A DNA stretch of 64,000 nt from an uncultured Prevotella sp. Its GTDB lineage: Bacteria > Bacteroidota > Bacteroidia > Bacteroidales > Bacteroidaceae. Below are positions 7,396-17,674 of the stretch, in pieces. Both the position numbers and the translations under genes were made by a program. Under the pieces are notes generated by a model. That model ran no database searches. It worked only from the letters and a program-made list of their open reading frames with translations, and was not told the origin of the DNA. The number at the start of each line of letters is the position of its first letter. Position 1 is the stretch's first letter. The stretch is taken from the NCBI GenBank assembly GCA_905233825.1, contig CAJOFE010000021.1:1-64000 (forward strand), given 5' to 3'.

Positions 7396-10230
7396 TTATT
7401 TACATACGATGTTCACCATACGCTTAGGGACGATGATAACCTTTACGATTTGTTTGCCGTCAGTATATTTGGCTGTACGCTCGTCAGCACGGACGGCCTG
7501 CTCAATAGTGGCATTATCAGCATCGGCAGGGAACTGCATGTCAAAGCGTATCTTGCCGTTGAACTGCACGCCCAGCTTGATTTGGTTCTCTACCAGATAC
7601 TCCTCGTTCCACTTGGGCCAATTGGCATCGCAGACAGAGCCTTCGCCACCCAGCTGTTCCCATAGCTCTTCGGCCATGTGGGGAGCGAACGGGGCAATGA
7701 GGATGACCAGCGTCTTCATCACTTCCTTGTTCTGACACTTCAGGGCAGAAAGCTCATTGGTGCAGATCATGAAGGCAGAGATGGCCGTGTTGTAGCTGAA
7801 GGCCTCGATGTCCTGCGTCACCTTCTTGATGAGTTTGTGCAGGCTCTTCAGTTCTTCAGGAGTAGCAGCCTTGTCTGTGGTCTCTGTGTTTACCATGTTC
7901 CAGAAACGGCGCAGGAAGCGATGGCTACCCTCGATGTTGTTGGTGTCCCAAGGCTTTGACTGCTCCACAGGGCCGAGGAACATCTCGAAGAGGCGCAATG
8001 TGTCAGCACCATATTTCTCGACAATCATGTCAGGATTCACTACGTTGTACATCGATTTCGACATCTTCTCAATGGCCCAGCCACATATGTATTTACCATC
8101 TTCAAGGATGAACTCAGCGTTCTCATATTCAGGGCGCCAGGCCTTGAAGGCCTCGATGTCGAGTACATCGTTCTGCACGATGTTCACATCTACATGAATA
8201 GGTGTCACATCGTATTGGTCTTTCAAGCCCAGGGAAACGAAAGTAGGATGATCGACACCTTCAGCATTGATGCGATACACAAAGTTCGAGCGACCCTGAA
8301 TCATGCCCTGATTGATGAGCTTCTTGAAAGGCTCGTCCTCGCAGGCATAGCCAGAATCATAGAGGAACTTGTTCCAGAAACGACTATAGATGAGGTGTCC
8401 AGTAGCATGCTCAGAGCCTCCTACATAAAGATCGACGTTGCGCCAATATTCGTTGGCTTCACGACTGATCAGGGCCTTGTTGTTGTGTGGGTCTTCGTAG
8501 CGCAGGTAGTAAGCGCTGGAACCAGCAAAGCCAGGCATCGTGTTCAGCTCCAAGGGGAAGACGGTCTTGTTGTCAATCTCATCCACGCTGACCACCTTGT
8601 CGAACTTCGTGTCCCATGCCCACATCTTGGCGCGACCCAATGGAGGCTCACCAGTCTCAGTAGGCTTGTATTCGTCAATCTCAGGCAGTTCCAAGGGCAG
8701 GCATTCCTTCGGAATCATATAGGGCATATCGTCCTTGTAATAGACGGGGAAGGGCTCGCCCCAGTAGCGCTGACGGCTGAAGATGGCATCACGCAGGCGA
8801 TAGTTCACTTTTACACGTCCCAAGCCTTTCTCTGTGACGAACTTCTTCGTAGCTGCAATAGCCTCTTTCACGCTTAGACCATTTAACGAGAAGCCATCAA
8901 GAGCCGTCTTACCAGTAGCAGGGCTATTCATTACTGTTCCCTCTTTAGCATCAAAGCTCTCCTCGCTGATGTCGGCACCTTCGATAAGTGGGATGATGGG
9001 CAGGTTGAAGTGCTTGGCAAAAGCATAGTCGCGACTATCGTGAGCAGGCACAGCCATAATGGCACCTGTGCCGTAGCCAGCCAGCACGTATTCTGCAATC
9101 CAAATGGGGATACGCTCGCCTGTGAAGGGGTTGATGGCATAAGAACCTGAGAAGACACCAGTCACCGTATGGTCAATCTGGCGCTCACGTTCTGTGCGCT
9201 TTTTCACATAAGTCAGGTATTCATCTACGGCCTGCTGTTGGTCAGGGGTCGTCAGTTCTTTTACCAGATCGCTTTCAGGAGCCAGTACCATGAAGGTCAC
9301 ACCAAAGATGGTATCTGCACGAGTGGTAAAGATCGTGAAATGCTTGTCGCTATCGGCCACCTGGAACTCCATTTCCGTACCTTCTGAGCGACCAATCCAG
9401 TTGCGCTGGGCTTCCTTGATAGAATCGCTCCAGTCAATCTCTTCAAGACCATCGAGCAGACGCTGAGCGAAAGCTGAAACTCGCAAGCACCATTGGCGCA
9501 TCTTCTTCTGTTCTACAGGGAAGCCTCCACGCACGCTGACACCATCTACTACCTCGTCGTTGGCCAGCACCGTACCCAAGCCAGGACACCAGTTTACCAT
9601 CGTATCTGCCAGATAGGCAATACGATAGTTCATCAGCACCTCCTGCTTCTTCTTCTCGGAGAAAGCAGCCCATTCGCTGGCTGTGAAATGCAGTTCCTCT
9701 GTTCCAAGGGCGCCACAGTTCTCAGTACCCATCAGTTCGAAATGCTCGATAAGCTTGATGGTGGGCTGCACCTTCTGTGACGAGATGCTGTAATACGACT
9801 TGAACATGCGCTGGAAGGCCCATTGCGTCCAATGATAATAGCTTGGGTCACAGGTACGCACCTCACGATCCCAGTCGAAACAGAAGCCAATCTTGTCCAA
9901 CTGTTCACGATAACGATTGATATTCTGCTCAGTAGTGATGGCAGGATGCTGACCCGTCTGAATGGCATATTGCTCAGCAGGCAGTCCGTAGGCATCATAG
10001 CCCATAGGATTCAGCACGTTATAGCCACACAGGCGCTTGTAGCGTGCATAGATATCGCTGGCGATATAGCCCAACGGATGGCCTACGTGCAGACCTGCTC
10101 CCGAGGGATAGGGGAACATGTTCAGCACATAGAACTTCTTTTTCTTCTCGTCTTCCACTACGCGATAGGTACCGTTCTCCACCCATCGCTTTTGCCATTT
10201 CTTTTCAATGTCTCTGAAGTTGTATTCCAT
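7396..10230 (-). CDS. leuS: leucyl-tRNA synthetase
   Basis: A class I synthetase charging tRNA-Leu, about 944 residues. The catalytic HIGH-type motif is in [17 protein letters not shown], the editing domain contains [19 protein letters not shown], and the KMSKS loop is [14 protein letters not shown]. The start [16 protein letters not shown] (ATG at 10230) matches the family; earlier in-frame codons would run into higA. It heads a compact operon with yitT-like, rdgB, porZ-like and the acyltransferase. It begins 29 bp after the higA stop, so the toxin-antitoxin transcript could read into leuS; no separate promoter is visible in that gap. Confidence 0.98.
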   Translation of the reverse strand: MEYNFRDIEKKWQKRWVENGTYRVVEDEKKKKFYVLNMFPYPSGAGLHVGHPLGYIASDIYARYKRLCGYNVLNPMGYDAYGLPAEQYAIQTGQHPAITTEQNINRYREQLDKIGFCFDWDREVRTCDPSYYHWTQWAFQRMFKSYYSISSQKVQPTIKLIEHFELMGTENCGALGTEELHFTASEWAAFSEKKKQEVLMNYRIAYLADTMVNWCPGLGTVLANDEVVDGVSVRGGFPVEQKKMRQWCLRVSAFAQRLLDGLEEIDWSDSIKEAQRNWIGRSEGTEMEFQVADSDKHFTIFTTRADTIFGVTFMVLAPESDLVKELTTPDQQQAVDEYLTYVKKRTERERQIDHTVTGVFSGSYAINPFTGERIPIWIAEYVLAGYGTGAIMAVPAHDSRDYAFAKHFNLPIIPLIEGADISEESFDAKEGTVMNSPATGKTALDGFSLNGLSVKEAIAATKKFVTEKGLGRVKVNYRLRDAIFSRQRYWGEPFPVYYKDDMPYMIPKECLPLELPEIDEYKPTETGEPPLGRAKMWAWDTKFDKVVSVDEIDNKTVFPLELNTMPGFAGSSAYYLRYEDPHNNKALISREANEYWRNVDLYVGGSEHATGHLIYSRFWNKFLYDSGYACEDEPFKKLINQGMIQGRSNFVYRINAEGVDHPTFVSLGLKDQYDVTPIHVDVNIVQNDVLDIEAFKAWRPEYENAEFILEDGKYICGWAIEKMSKSMYNVVNPDMIVEKYGADTLRLFEMFLGPVEQSKPWDTNNIEGSHRFLRRFWNMVNTETTDKAATPEELKSLHKLIKKVTQDIEAFSYNTAISAFMICTNELSALKCQNKEVMKTLVILIAPFAPHMAEELWEQLGGEGSVCDANWPKWNEEYLVENQIKLGVQFNGKIRFDMQFPADADNATIEQAVRADERTAKYTDGKQIVKVIIVPKRMVNIVCK

Positions 10231-10259
10231 TATATCTTTGTTTTTTGTTGTTTCGCAAT

Positions 10260-10604
10260 TCAAAAAATCGCAGCAATTTTACGAATATTTTCAAGTCGTT
10301 TCATGAATGACTTATCCTGTTTGATTCGCTGCATATTATATTCTGTTTGAAGACCAATCCAAATGTTGGCATCAGTTCCAAGAGTAGCCTCAAGTAACAA
10401 AGCATACTCTGTAGTAACAGGTCGCTTGCCATTCAGTATCTCGTTGAATACCGTATAAGACACACCCATCTTCTGAGCCAGTTCTTTCTGAGTTAAGCCA
10501 CGAGCCATGATTTCATCTTTTATCATTTCCCCAGGATGAATCAACTCTGATGAAGTCATATTGTTCGCAATCCTTTCTGCTGCTATGTTCTTTGCAATAA
10601 CCAT
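10260..10604 (-). CDS. higA: HigA-family antitoxin (XRE regulator)
   Basis: A 114-residue helix-turn-helix protein with the HigA/VapI signature: [19 protein letters not shown], then the HTH in [20 protein letters not shown] and [19 protein letters not shown], then [10 protein letters not shown]. HigA antitoxins bind their toxin and repress the operon. Here the toxin gene precedes the antitoxin, as in higBA systems, with a 12-bp gap. A start at residue 16 (ATG before TSSELIHPG) is possible; the first 15 residues are not conserved in the family. Confidence 0.85.
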   Translation of the reverse strand: MVIAKNIAAERIANNMTSSELIHPGEMIKDEIMARGLTQKELAQKMGVSYTVFNEILNGKRPVTTEYALLLEATLGTDANIWIGLQTEYNMQRIKQDKSFMKRLENIRKIAAIF

Positions 10605-10616
10605 AATCTTCCTCCT

Positions 10617-10934
10617 TTATTTGTAATGATTCGATAATTCTATGATGTTACAGATGGTCACTATAGGTTCTTCTCCCAATTCCGATATAGTAAACTCAAT
10701 ACGATATTGGTCATTGGCTTTTATAGAAAACCGTCCTTCCTTATCACCGTGAAGTGCTTCAAAATGAAGAGATTTAAACGGGAACAGGTCTTCCTTGCGA
10801 TGAGCCTGAATCAGAAACTTCACAGCTTTCTGATATCCTCTGACAATTTGGGGCTGAAACTTGAATTTCTTCAATCCTGTCTCACCTTTTGTATAGAGTT
10901 TTTCCAGATACTCTTCATTGAAAGTTACAACCAT
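10617..10934 (-). CDS. higB: HigB-family toxin (RelE/ParE superfamily mRNA interferase)
   Basis: A 105-residue protein with the compact RelE fold pattern: LKKFKFQPQIVRGYQKAVKF, LHFEALHGDKEGRFSIKAND, then QYRIEFTI (the QYRI/WRIxF strand of HigB-like toxins) and a C-terminal IIELSNHYK. HigB toxins cleave mRNA on the ribosome and are neutralised by HigA. The ATG at 10934 is the first after the promoter (TAATTTTG at 10957-10964, TTTG at 10985-10988, 20-bp spacer). Whether the toxin is active cannot be judged from sequence alone. Confidence 0.85.
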   Translation of the reverse strand: MVVTFNEEYLEKLYTKGETGLKKFKFQPQIVRGYQKAVKFLIQAHRKEDLFPFKSLHFEALHGDKEGRFSIKANDQYRIEFTISELGEEPIVTICNIIELSNHYK

Positions 10935-10956
10935 ACTGCACAATCTTTTTCGCGTG

Positions 10957-10988
10957 CAAAATTACACAAAAGAAATGAAATTCGCAAA
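10957..10988 (-). promoter_or_regulatory. higBA promoter
   Basis: On the minus strand TTTG (10985-10988) and TAATTTTG (10957-10964) are 20 bp apart, an excellent Bacteroidota match giving a short leader to higB. Confidence 0.65.
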
Positions 10989-11020
10989 TAATCGAATTGT
11001 TTTTTATTCTTTTAAGAAAA

Positions 11021-11102
11021 CAAACGGCATTTCCAGGCCTCAGAAATGCCGTTTCCAAGGCTTAGAAATGGCATTTTTAAATTCTGAAAACGGCATTTGT
11101 TT
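11021..11102. repeat. 22-bp phased palindromic-core array, family 1, locus A
   Basis: Four cores of the form AAAYGSCRTTT recur with their 8-bp centres beginning at 11025, 11047, 11069 and 11091, exactly 22 bp apart. Core orientation alternates (CGGCATTT or TGCCGTTT), and cores 1 and 2 form an inverted pair able to make a 12-bp stem. The array lies between the divergent higBA and secreted-protein genes. Confidence 0.85.
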
Positions 11103-11106
11103 TCAA

Positions 11107-11154
11107 GGGAGGTGTTATGGGAGGTCTATGGGAGGTCTTTGAACAACACCTCCC
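11107..11154. repeat. GGGAGGT repeats enclosed in a 10-bp inverted repeat
   Basis: GGGAGGT occurs at 11107, 11119 and 11130, and the first copy forms an inverted pair with AACACCTCCC at 11145-11154 (stem GGGAGGTGTT). Further GGGAGGT/GGAGGT copies follow near 11200. The RNA could fold as a hairpin; no gene is encoded between 10990 and 11363. Confidence 0.55.
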
Positions 11155-11301
11155 GTGCCTCAAGCCCTTTACTGCAGGGCGTTTCAGAAGATTCACGGGA
11201 GGTAGGAGGTCTTGTTTGTTATAATTAACAAAAACCAATACACTACAGATGAAGTATTTTTCTGAAACAAGCAAGGATTATAGAAAAAGATTCATAGTTT
11301 C

Positions 11302-11332
11302 TTGCCGATATCAGTAAAAAAGTGTACCTTTG
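11302..11332 (+). promoter_or_regulatory. promoter of the 11364 gene
   Basis: TTG (11302-11304) and TACCTTTG (11325-11332) are separated by 20 bp, with the ATG 32 bp further on. Confidence 0.65.
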
Positions 11333-11363
11333 CAATCAGTTATTGTTTTTTAAATTTAAAATT

Positions 11364-12818
11364 ATGATGAAAAATTTACGCTATGTACTGATTTGCCTGC
11401 TTGTCTTGTTGACAGGCGGCACGGTGGCTGCCGAAACCACCATCTCGTTTATTCCTGCCGAAACCCAACCAACGGCAACTCTGACGGAGGTGTCGAAGGA
11501 TGGTATCACACTGACTGTTTCAGCAGGCACCATGAATCGTGACGACAACTATCGCACGAATAAAAATCAGACGCTGACCATCACATCTACCATCGGAAAG
11601 ATTACGAAGGTGACGTTTACCTCGCCCGTTGCAGATCCCGATGAGAACTATGGTGCTGGCTATTCTGAGTGGAACACAGGTTCTTTCACTGCTGAGGGTG
11701 CTGAGGGCACTTGGACGGGTGAGGCCGACAAAGTGGTGCTGACAGCCGGAAACCATCAGGTGCGTGCTATTGTCTATAACGTGACGGTTGACGGCGAGGG
11801 TGGTACTCCTGAAAATCCTTCACAAGAGAAAGTGCTCTACACAGAGAACTTTACCACCAGTCAGGGCAAATTCACCATTGAAGACAAGGTGATGCCAGAG
11901 GGGCTGACATTCGTATGGTCACAGGACAGCCGTTATGGTATGAAGGCATCGGCCTATGTGAGTGGCACGGACTTGGCTGCAGAATCGTGGCTGGTGTCTC
12001 CTGTCATCGACCTGACCAAAGCATCATCTACAAGCATCAGTTTCAGCCATGCTCTGAATTTCTTTGCCGATGTGGAGCGTGCCAAGACAGAGGCTACGGT
12101 ATGGGTGAAAGTCAATGGTGGCGAATGGACGTTGCTGGAGGGAGTGACCTATCCTGAGACGCTTAGTTGGACGTTCATTGATAGCCAGATTGAGACTCCT
12201 CTCTGCGACGGAAAGAAAGTGCAGTTCGCTTTCAAATATCTGAGTACAGAAGAGAAAGCAGGCACATGGGAAGTGAAGAGCTTCACACTGAAAGGTCAGG
12301 GCGAGGCAACTGTTGAAGGCGATCAGAAGCCCGAGGAAGAGGTGAAGACCATCACCACCGCTGAAGCGCTGGCACTCATTGCCGAACTGGCAGACGGAAA
12401 GATTTCAGCAGAGAGCTATATCGTGACAGGCATCGTGGTTTCCATCGACGAGATTTCCACCAGTTATGGCAATGCCACCTTCAATATGGCAGACAATGCC
12501 GACGATGGCGAAGACAAGCAGATTAAGGTTTTCCGTGCCAAAGGACTGAACAACGAGAAGATTGAGGACGAGAATATCATCAAGGTGGGCGATCAGCTGA
12601 CTGTCTTTGGAAGACTGCAGCGATATGTCAGGGATGGTGTGATGACGCCAGAGATGACCAGTTGCTATATCAATACTATCAACGGTTCGCCTTCAGGCAT
12701 AGAAGACATCAGCACTCTCTCCTCTTCCACCCCGCTCTACAATCTGCGTGGTCAGCGAGTGGATGAAAACTATCGTGGCATTGTGCTGAAGAACGGTAAG
12801 AAGGTCTTTGTGAAATAA
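11364..12818 (+). CDS. secreted adhesin-like protein, choice-of-anchor-J and OB-fold domains
   Basis: A 484-residue exported protein. A signal peptide (MMKNLRYVLICLLVLLTGG...) is followed by a beta-rich region, then a choice-of-anchor-J/cleaved-adhesin type domain at about residues 155-320 (VLYTENFTTSQGKF, ESWLVSPVIDLTKASS, KVQFAFKYLST), then an OB-fold-like domain at about 335-440 (ITTAEALALIAEL, ESYIVTGIVVSID, DQLTVFGRLQRY). It ends in the tail PLYNLRGQRVDENYRGIVLK then NGKKVFVK, which resembles the tails of the 54829 and 59013 proteins and probably directs surface targeting. Ligand unknown. Confidence 0.75.
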   Translation: MMKNLRYVLICLLVLLTGGTVAAETTISFIPAETQPTATLTEVSKDGITLTVSAGTMNRDDNYRTNKNQTLTITSTIGKITKVTFTSPVADPDENYGAGYSEWNTGSFTAEGAEGTWTGEADKVVLTAGNHQVRAIVYNVTVDGEGGTPENPSQEKVLYTENFTTSQGKFTIEDKVMPEGLTFVWSQDSRYGMKASAYVSGTDLAAESWLVSPVIDLTKASSTSISFSHALNFFADVERAKTEATVWVKVNGGEWTLLEGVTYPETLSWTFIDSQIETPLCDGKKVQFAFKYLSTEEKAGTWEVKSFTLKGQGEATVEGDQKPEEEVKTITTAEALALIAELADGKISAESYIVTGIVVSIDEISTSYGNATFNMADNADDGEDKQIKVFRAKGLNNEKIEDENIIKVGDQLTVFGRLQRYVRDGVMTPEMTSCYINTINGSPSGIEDISTLSSSTPLYNLRGQRVDENYRGIVLKNGKKVFVK

Positions 12819-12846
12819 GAACTGAACAAAACAAATATAAAAAAGC

Positions 12847-12874
12847 ATCGGGGGAACAATGACGTTCCCCCGAT
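12847..12874. terminator. bidirectional terminator between convergent genes
   Basis: An 11-bp perfect stem (12847-12857 with 12864-12874, loop AATGAC) is flanked by A-rich sequence on the left and TAACTTTT on the right. It serves both the 11364 gene and the 13280 gene. Confidence 0.85.
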
Positions 12875-12899
12875 AACTTTTAAGAGACTTGTAGTAATT

Positions 12900-13280
12900 T
12901 TAGAGCCCTTTGTTTTGAAGTGTGGTTCCTAACAGCATCATGTAGGTGCCGAATTGCTTGTCGTTGAGCACTCGCTGCATCTGGCGTGCGTCCTTTCTGA
13001 CGGCCTCATGAACCAGATGTCTGCGCTCGAAGCCTCTTGTTGCTGTAGCAGCTGACTGCATCTCTGTGTTGAAGTTATCCTGAATGACCTGCACTGCTTC
13101 CATCTGGTCGGCTGTCAGATCCAGCTTGGCGGCCAGGCGGCGCATGTCGAAACTCATGTCGTAGTTCTCTACGTTTACTGTTCTGCGACCAAAGAATGCT
13201 GCGTCCTTCTCTGTGCCGTTCTCGGCGAAACTAAGTGTGAATGTCATCACTGCTACCACTGTCAAAATTACCTTTTTCAT
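12900..13280 (-). CDS. small exported protein of unknown function
   Basis: A 126-residue protein with a clear signal peptide (MKKVILTVVAVMTFTLSFA) and an all-helical mature part (VENYDMSFDMRRLAAKLDLT, ADQMEAVQVIQDNFNTEM, RHLVHEAVRKDARQMQRVLN). The 'LTADQM...VLNDKQFGTYMMLL' pattern recalls small periplasmic helical proteins of the Spy/CpxP kind, where helical hairpins form a cradle, but I cannot assign it to that family. It stands alone, convergent with the 11364 gene, with a strong terminator between them. Confidence 0.65.
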   Translation of the reverse strand: MKKVILTVVAVMTFTLSFAENGTEKDAAFFGRRTVNVENYDMSFDMRRLAAKLDLTADQMEAVQVIQDNFNTEMQSAATATRGFERRHLVHEAVRKDARQMQRVLNDKQFGTYMMLLGTTLQNKGL

Positions 13281-13319
13281 TTTTCTTTTTGTTTTTACTC
13301 GGGATGTCGGCTCGTTTGT

Positions 13320-13410
13320 TTTTTGTTATCCTGATGTTATCCTGAATGAGCGTCTGTCCCTACTTAGTTATTAATATTGTTTTTTTGTTATCCTGTTTTG
13401 TTGTTTTCTG
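13320..13410. repeat. three TGTTATCCTG repeats upstream of mutS
   Basis: TGTTATCCTG appears near 13326, 13337 and 13388 in an otherwise T-rich spacer. The first two are about one helical turn apart. It could be an operator or chance in low-complexity sequence. Confidence 0.4.
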
Positions 13411-13440
13411 TTCTCATCGAATTTTTTTTGCTATATCTGT

Positions 13441-13471
13441 TTGGTTATTGGTGTAATATTTTGTATCTTTG
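13441..13471 (+). promoter_or_regulatory. mutS promoter
   Basis: TTG (13441-13443) and TATCTTTG (13464-13471) with a 20-bp spacer; the ATG is at 13502, so upstream in-frame start codons are excluded. Confidence 0.7.
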
Positions 13472-13501
13472 CACACTCATTATAAGAAAAGACAGAGAGA
13501 T

Positions 13502-16120
13502 ATGGCAAAGAAAGACGGCGAGCTGACGCCGATGATGAAGCAGTTCTTCGATCTGAAAGCAAAGCACCCCGATGCTGTGCTGCTGTTTCGTTGCGGCGAC
13601 TTCTACGAAACCTATTGCGAGGATGCTGTGATAGCCTCTCGCATTTTGGGAATCACCCTGACGAAGCGCAACAACGGCTACAACAAGGGCGACGAGATGG
13701 CCGGCTTTCCTCATCATGCACTCGACACCTATCTGCCCAAGCTCATCCGTGCCGGCAAGCGTGTAGCCATCTGCGACCAGCTGGAAGACCCCAAGCTGAC
13801 GAAGAAGCTGGTGAAACGTGGCATCACCGAATTGGTGACACCAGGCGTAGCCCTTTCTGACAATGTGTTGAACTATAAGGAGAACAACTTTTTGGCCAGC
13901 GTCCACTTCGGCAAGTCGGCCTGTGGCGTGGCCTTCCTCGATATTTCTACGGGCGAGTTCCTTACTGGTGAGGGTACCTACGACTATGTGGAGAAACTGT
14001 TGGGCAACTTCCAGCCCAAGGAGGTGCTCTTTGAGCGAGGCCGCAAGCAGGACTTCGAGCGCTATTTCGGCAATCGCTTCTTCACCTTTGAGCTCGACGA
14101 CTGGGTATATACTGAGCAGACTGCTCATCAGAAGCTGTTGAAGCATTTTGGCGTGAAATCGTTGAAAGGTTTCGGCGTGGAGCATCTGAAAAACGGCACA
14201 ACAGCAGCAGGCGCCATCTTGCAGTATTTAGAGATGACGCAGCACACCCAGATACAGCACATCACCAGCATCTCGCGTATAGAAGAAGAGAAGTTCGTGC
14301 GTTTGGACAAGTTCACCATCCGTTCGTTGGAACTGATACAGCCCATGCAGGATGATGGGCGGAGCCTGCTCGACGTCATCGACAACACGGTGTCGCCTAT
14401 GGGTAGCCGACTGATGCGTCGTTGGCTGGTCTTCCCCCTGAAAGAAGAAAAACCTATCAACGAGCGCCTGGACGTAGTGGACTACTTCTTCCGCGAGCCC
14501 GAATTCCGACAGTTGGTAGATGAGCAACTGCACCGTGTGGGCGACTTGGAGCGTATCATAGCCAAGGCGTCAGTGGGGCGCATCTCTCCACGCGAGGTGG
14601 TGCAGCTGAAGACGGCTTTGGAAGCCGTACAACCCATCAAGAGTGCCTGCCTTGATGCCAACAACGACGTACTGAAAGGACTTGGCGAGCGGCTCTCTCT
14701 CTGTGAATCTGTTCGTGACCGCATCAGTCGTGAGATCACCCCCGACCCGCCCCAGATGGTGCAGAAAGGTGGCGTCATCCAGAACGGCGTCAATGCAGCA
14801 TTAGACGAGCTACGCCGCATTGCCTATAGCGGCAAAGACTATCTCTTGCAGATACAGAACCGCGAGGCCGAGCTTACAGGCATTCAGTCGCTGAAAATAG
14901 GATATAACAATGTGTTCGGCTACTATTTAGAGGTACGCAACACCTATAAGGACAAGGTGCCTGCAGAATGGGTGCGCAAGCAGACGCTGGCACAGGCCGA
15001 GCGCTATATCACACAGGAGTTAAAGGAGTACGAGGAGAAGATTCTTGGTGCCGAGGACAAGATTCTCTCGTTAGAGGCACAGCTGTTCAACGACCTCGTG
15101 CAGGCCATCCAGGAGTTCATCCCACAGATACAGACCAACGCCGCCCTGCTGGCACGCATCGACTGTCTGCTCAGCTTCGCCAAGACTGCCGAGGAGCACC
15201 GCTACATCCGTCCCGTCATTGACCAGGGCGACACAATCGACATCCGTCAGGGTCGCCATCCCGTCATCGAGACCGAAATGCCCGTCGGCGAGCCCTACAT
15301 CCCCAACGATGTCATGCTTGACCAGGAACGCCAGCAAATCATCATCATCACCGGCCCCAACATGGCAGGTAAGTCAGCCCTGTTGCGTCAGACGGCCCTC
15401 ATCGTACTACTTGCTCAGATAGGTAGCTTCGTGCCCGCAGAGGCCGCAAGGATAGGCATGGTCGATAAAATCTTTACCCGTGTGGGTGCCAGTGACAATA
15501 TCTCTTTAGGCGAATCTACCTTCATGGTCGAGATGACCGAGGCGTCGAATATCCTCAATAATGTGACACCACGCTCCCTCGTGCTTTTCGACGAATTGGG
15601 ACGTGGCACCTCCACCTACGACGGCATCTCCATTGCCTGGGCCATTGTCGAGTATTTGCACGAGACACCCAAAGCCCGTGCCCGCACCCTCTTCGCCACC
15701 CACTATCACGAGCTGAATGAGATGGAGAAGAATTTTTCACGTATCAGGAACTATAATGTCAGCGTGAAGGAGGTTAATGGCCGTGTCATCTTCTTGAGGA
15801 AGCTGGAGCGAGGCGGCAGTGAGCACTCCTTCGGTATTCATGTGGCTGAGATAGCTGGTATGCCCCGCTCCATCGTGAAGCGCGCTAATGTCATCCTGAA
15901 ACAGCTCGAAAGCGAGAACGCCCAGGTTGGCAAAGCAGGCAAGCCCATAGGCGAGATTGCTGAAACGCGTGAGGGTATGCAGCTCTCGTTCTTCCAACTC
16001 GATGATCCTGTACTCTGTCAGGTACGCGATGAAATACTCGGCCTCGACGTGAACAACCTCACGCCGCTTGAAGCTCTGAACAAACTGAACGGTATCAAGA
16101 AGATTGTAGCAGGGAAGTAA
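13502..16120 (+). CDS. mutS: DNA mismatch repair protein MutS
   Basis: MutS recognises mismatches and small loops and recruits MutL. The protein is about 872 residues, the usual size. Near the N-terminus [20 protein letters not shown] and [12 protein letters not shown] contain the mismatch-contacting Phe-x-Glu (here FYE). The ATPase domain has Walker [21 protein letters not shown], then [11 protein letters not shown], Walker [18 protein letters not shown] and the ATHYHEL switch. The C-terminal segment is typical MutS I. Start [14 protein letters not shown] follows the promoter at 13441-13471. It is transcribed alone. Confidence 0.98.
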   Translation: MAKKDGELTPMMKQFFDLKAKHPDAVLLFRCGDFYETYCEDAVIASRILGITLTKRNNGYNKGDEMAGFPHHALDTYLPKLIRAGKRVAICDQLEDPKLTKKLVKRGITELVTPGVALSDNVLNYKENNFLASVHFGKSACGVAFLDISTGEFLTGEGTYDYVEKLLGNFQPKEVLFERGRKQDFERYFGNRFFTFELDDWVYTEQTAHQKLLKHFGVKSLKGFGVEHLKNGTTAAGAILQYLEMTQHTQIQHITSISRIEEEKFVRLDKFTIRSLELIQPMQDDGRSLLDVIDNTVSPMGSRLMRRWLVFPLKEEKPINERLDVVDYFFREPEFRQLVDEQLHRVGDLERIIAKASVGRISPREVVQLKTALEAVQPIKSACLDANNDVLKGLGERLSLCESVRDRISREITPDPPQMVQKGGVIQNGVNAALDELRRIAYSGKDYLLQIQNREAELTGIQSLKIGYNNVFGYYLEVRNTYKDKVPAEWVRKQTLAQAERYITQELKEYEEKILGAEDKILSLEAQLFNDLVQAIQEFIPQIQTNAALLARIDCLLSFAKTAEEHRYIRPVIDQGDTIDIRQGRHPVIETEMPVGEPYIPNDVMLDQERQQIIIITGPNMAGKSALLRQTALIVLLAQIGSFVPAEAARIGMVDKIFTRVGASDNISLGESTFMVEMTEASNILNNVTPRSLVLFDELGRGTSTYDGISIAWAIVEYLHETPKARARTLFATHYHELNEMEKNFSRIRNYNVSVKEVNGRVIFLRKLERGGSEHSFGIHVAEIAGMPRSIVKRANVILKQLESENAQVGKAGKPIGEIAETREGMQLSFFQLDDPVLCQVRDEILGLDVNNLTPLEALNKLNGIKKIVAGK

Positions 16121-16129
16121 GAGTGCTGT

Positions 16130-17674
16130 TTACTTCACAGGGATGGTGAGGATGAAACGGGATCCGAAGTTGTAGTCTTTGTCGAGCACCAAATCGCCAC
16201 CCAGTTTTTGTGCAATGTTGCGGCTGACGGTAAGCCCTAGTCCTATGCCCTGCCTGTTGGCATCGACTTTAGAGAACTGCCCGAAGATGTCGTCCTGCTT
16301 GTCAGCAGGGACGCCGCATCCTGTGTCAGACACGCTAAGGTAAAGCATGCCGTCTTTTTCCTGACAGTTTAGTTCAATAGAGCCTCGTTGGGTGAACTTG
16401 ATGGCGTTGCTAATAAGGTGATCGACGATGGTCTGCACCTCCTGGGCATTGATGAGGATGGTAAAGCGGTTGACGACCTTGGTGGTGTATTTCAGCTCGA
16501 CATTGGGATGGACCTCAAGGCTGTGGCTGTAAAGCAGGTCGGAGAAGAACTGGTTGCAGAGCACGGTATCGTGCTTGGAATAGGCTACGACGCTCTCGTT
16601 GTTTGCCACCTGCAACAACTCGTCGGCGATGCTGATGATGGCCTTTGCATTCTCATTGATGCGGGCCATGAGTTCGGCACGCTCTTCTTGTCCAATCTGT
16701 ATCTCGGAGTTGTTGAGGATGTCGTTGAAGCCTGTAATGGCGTTCAGCGGTGTGCGTATCTCGTGGCTGATGCGGCGCACAAATTCCTGTTTCATATTGT
16801 CGGTCTCGCTGGCCATCTTCAGGGCTGTACTGAGTTGCTGGTCTTTCTTCTTCCAGGCTTTCCGTGCCTTGCGCACTAAGAGCAGCCAGCCGATAAGCAT
16901 AGCGACGATGACGGTGAGGAGGGCGAATACGAGCAGCATGAGATGCGAACTACGGCGCTCGGCTTGTTGCTGCTGGCGCGTCATGCTGGCCGTGACGTCT
17001 GTTTCATGGAGATTTCGGTCGTACAGGGCCGTTCCCAAAGAGTCGATGGTGAGGGCTCGGCTGCGCAATTCCTGAAGGAGCTGTGTGGTGTCGCCGCTCT
17101 TTTCTATGATACAAATGCGCAGGTCGTGGCGGTCGAGCTTGCTGATGTCTGCACCGTCGAGTGTGTGTAGTGCCTGATCGTAGTAGCCTTCCGTGGCCTC
17201 GTACAGGGCTTTGAGCTCCTGGTCGTAGGTGCGGGGCAGACTGTCGTGCTGCTGGCAGAGCGTGGTATATTCCTGATAGGCTTTTTCAAACTCGCCCTGA
17301 TGGTCTAAGCAGAAATAGATAAAGCCGTTCATGGCAAGATACGCTTGGCGCAGAGCCGGATAGTTGCGGCTTGCTTCTTCGCAATGTTCGTTCATGCGCA
17401 GTGCCTCTACGGGCTTCCATAGCTTCATGACGTTGATGAGGCCGAGCTGTGCTTTCAGTTGCTCTTCCTGATTTTCGGTGTTGCTGATGGCCGTTTGGAA
17501 GTATTTCTCTGCCAGGCGCAGATTGCCGCTCTCCTGGAACATACTGCCCAACTGCATATTCTGCTCGTAGAGGGTCTGGGCAAGGGAGGATCCAACAACC
17601 AATAGCCAACAGCCGATAGCCAACAGCTTTCGTGTTATCTTCATCGTGTTTGTGCTGGTTCGAGATGGTTTCAT
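16130..17674 (-). CDS. TPR-linked membrane sensor histidine kinase
   Basis: A 514-residue kinase. After a signal/anchor ([18 protein letters not shown]) come about 200 periplasmic residues of TPR-like helices ([29 protein letters not shown]), a membrane helix ([20 protein letters not shown]), a coiled coil, then HisKA with [14 protein letters not shown] (phospho-accepting His near 304) and HATPase_c with [19 protein letters not shown] and [10 protein letters not shown]. It carries no receiver domain and no response regulator is adjacent. The ATG at 17674 overlaps the lgt stop by 4 bp (ATGA), which favours it; an ATG at 17644 gives a cleaner signal peptide. Confidence 0.85.
   Translation of the reverse strand: MKPSRTSTNTMKITRKLLAIGCWLLVVGSSLAQTLYEQNMQLGSMFQESGNLRLAEKYFQTAISNTENQEEQLKAQLGLINVMKLWKPVEALRMNEHCEEASRNYPALRQAYLAMNGFIYFCLDHQGEFEKAYQEYTTLCQQHDSLPRTYDQELKALYEATEGYYDQALHTLDGADISKLDRHDLRICIIEKSGDTTQLLQELRSRALTIDSLGTALYDRNLHETDVTASMTRQQQQAERRSSHLMLLVFALLTVIVAMLIGWLLLVRKARKAWKKKDQQLSTALKMASETDNMKQEFVRRISHEIRTPLNAITGFNDILNNSEIQIGQEERAELMARINENAKAIISIADELLQVANNESVVAYSKHDTVLCNQFFSDLLYSHSLEVHPNVELKYTTKVVNRFTILINAQEVQTIVDHLISNAIKFTQRGSIELNCQEKDGMLYLSVSDTGCGVPADKQDDIFGQFSKVDANRQGIGLGLTVSRNIAQKLGGDLVLDKDYNFGSRFILTIPVK

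Noticed and set aside
13445..14185. A 246-codon open frame on the minus strand within mutS
   Set aside because: It lies antisense to conserved MutS domains and its composition is that of a codon-position shadow; no promoter or homology.
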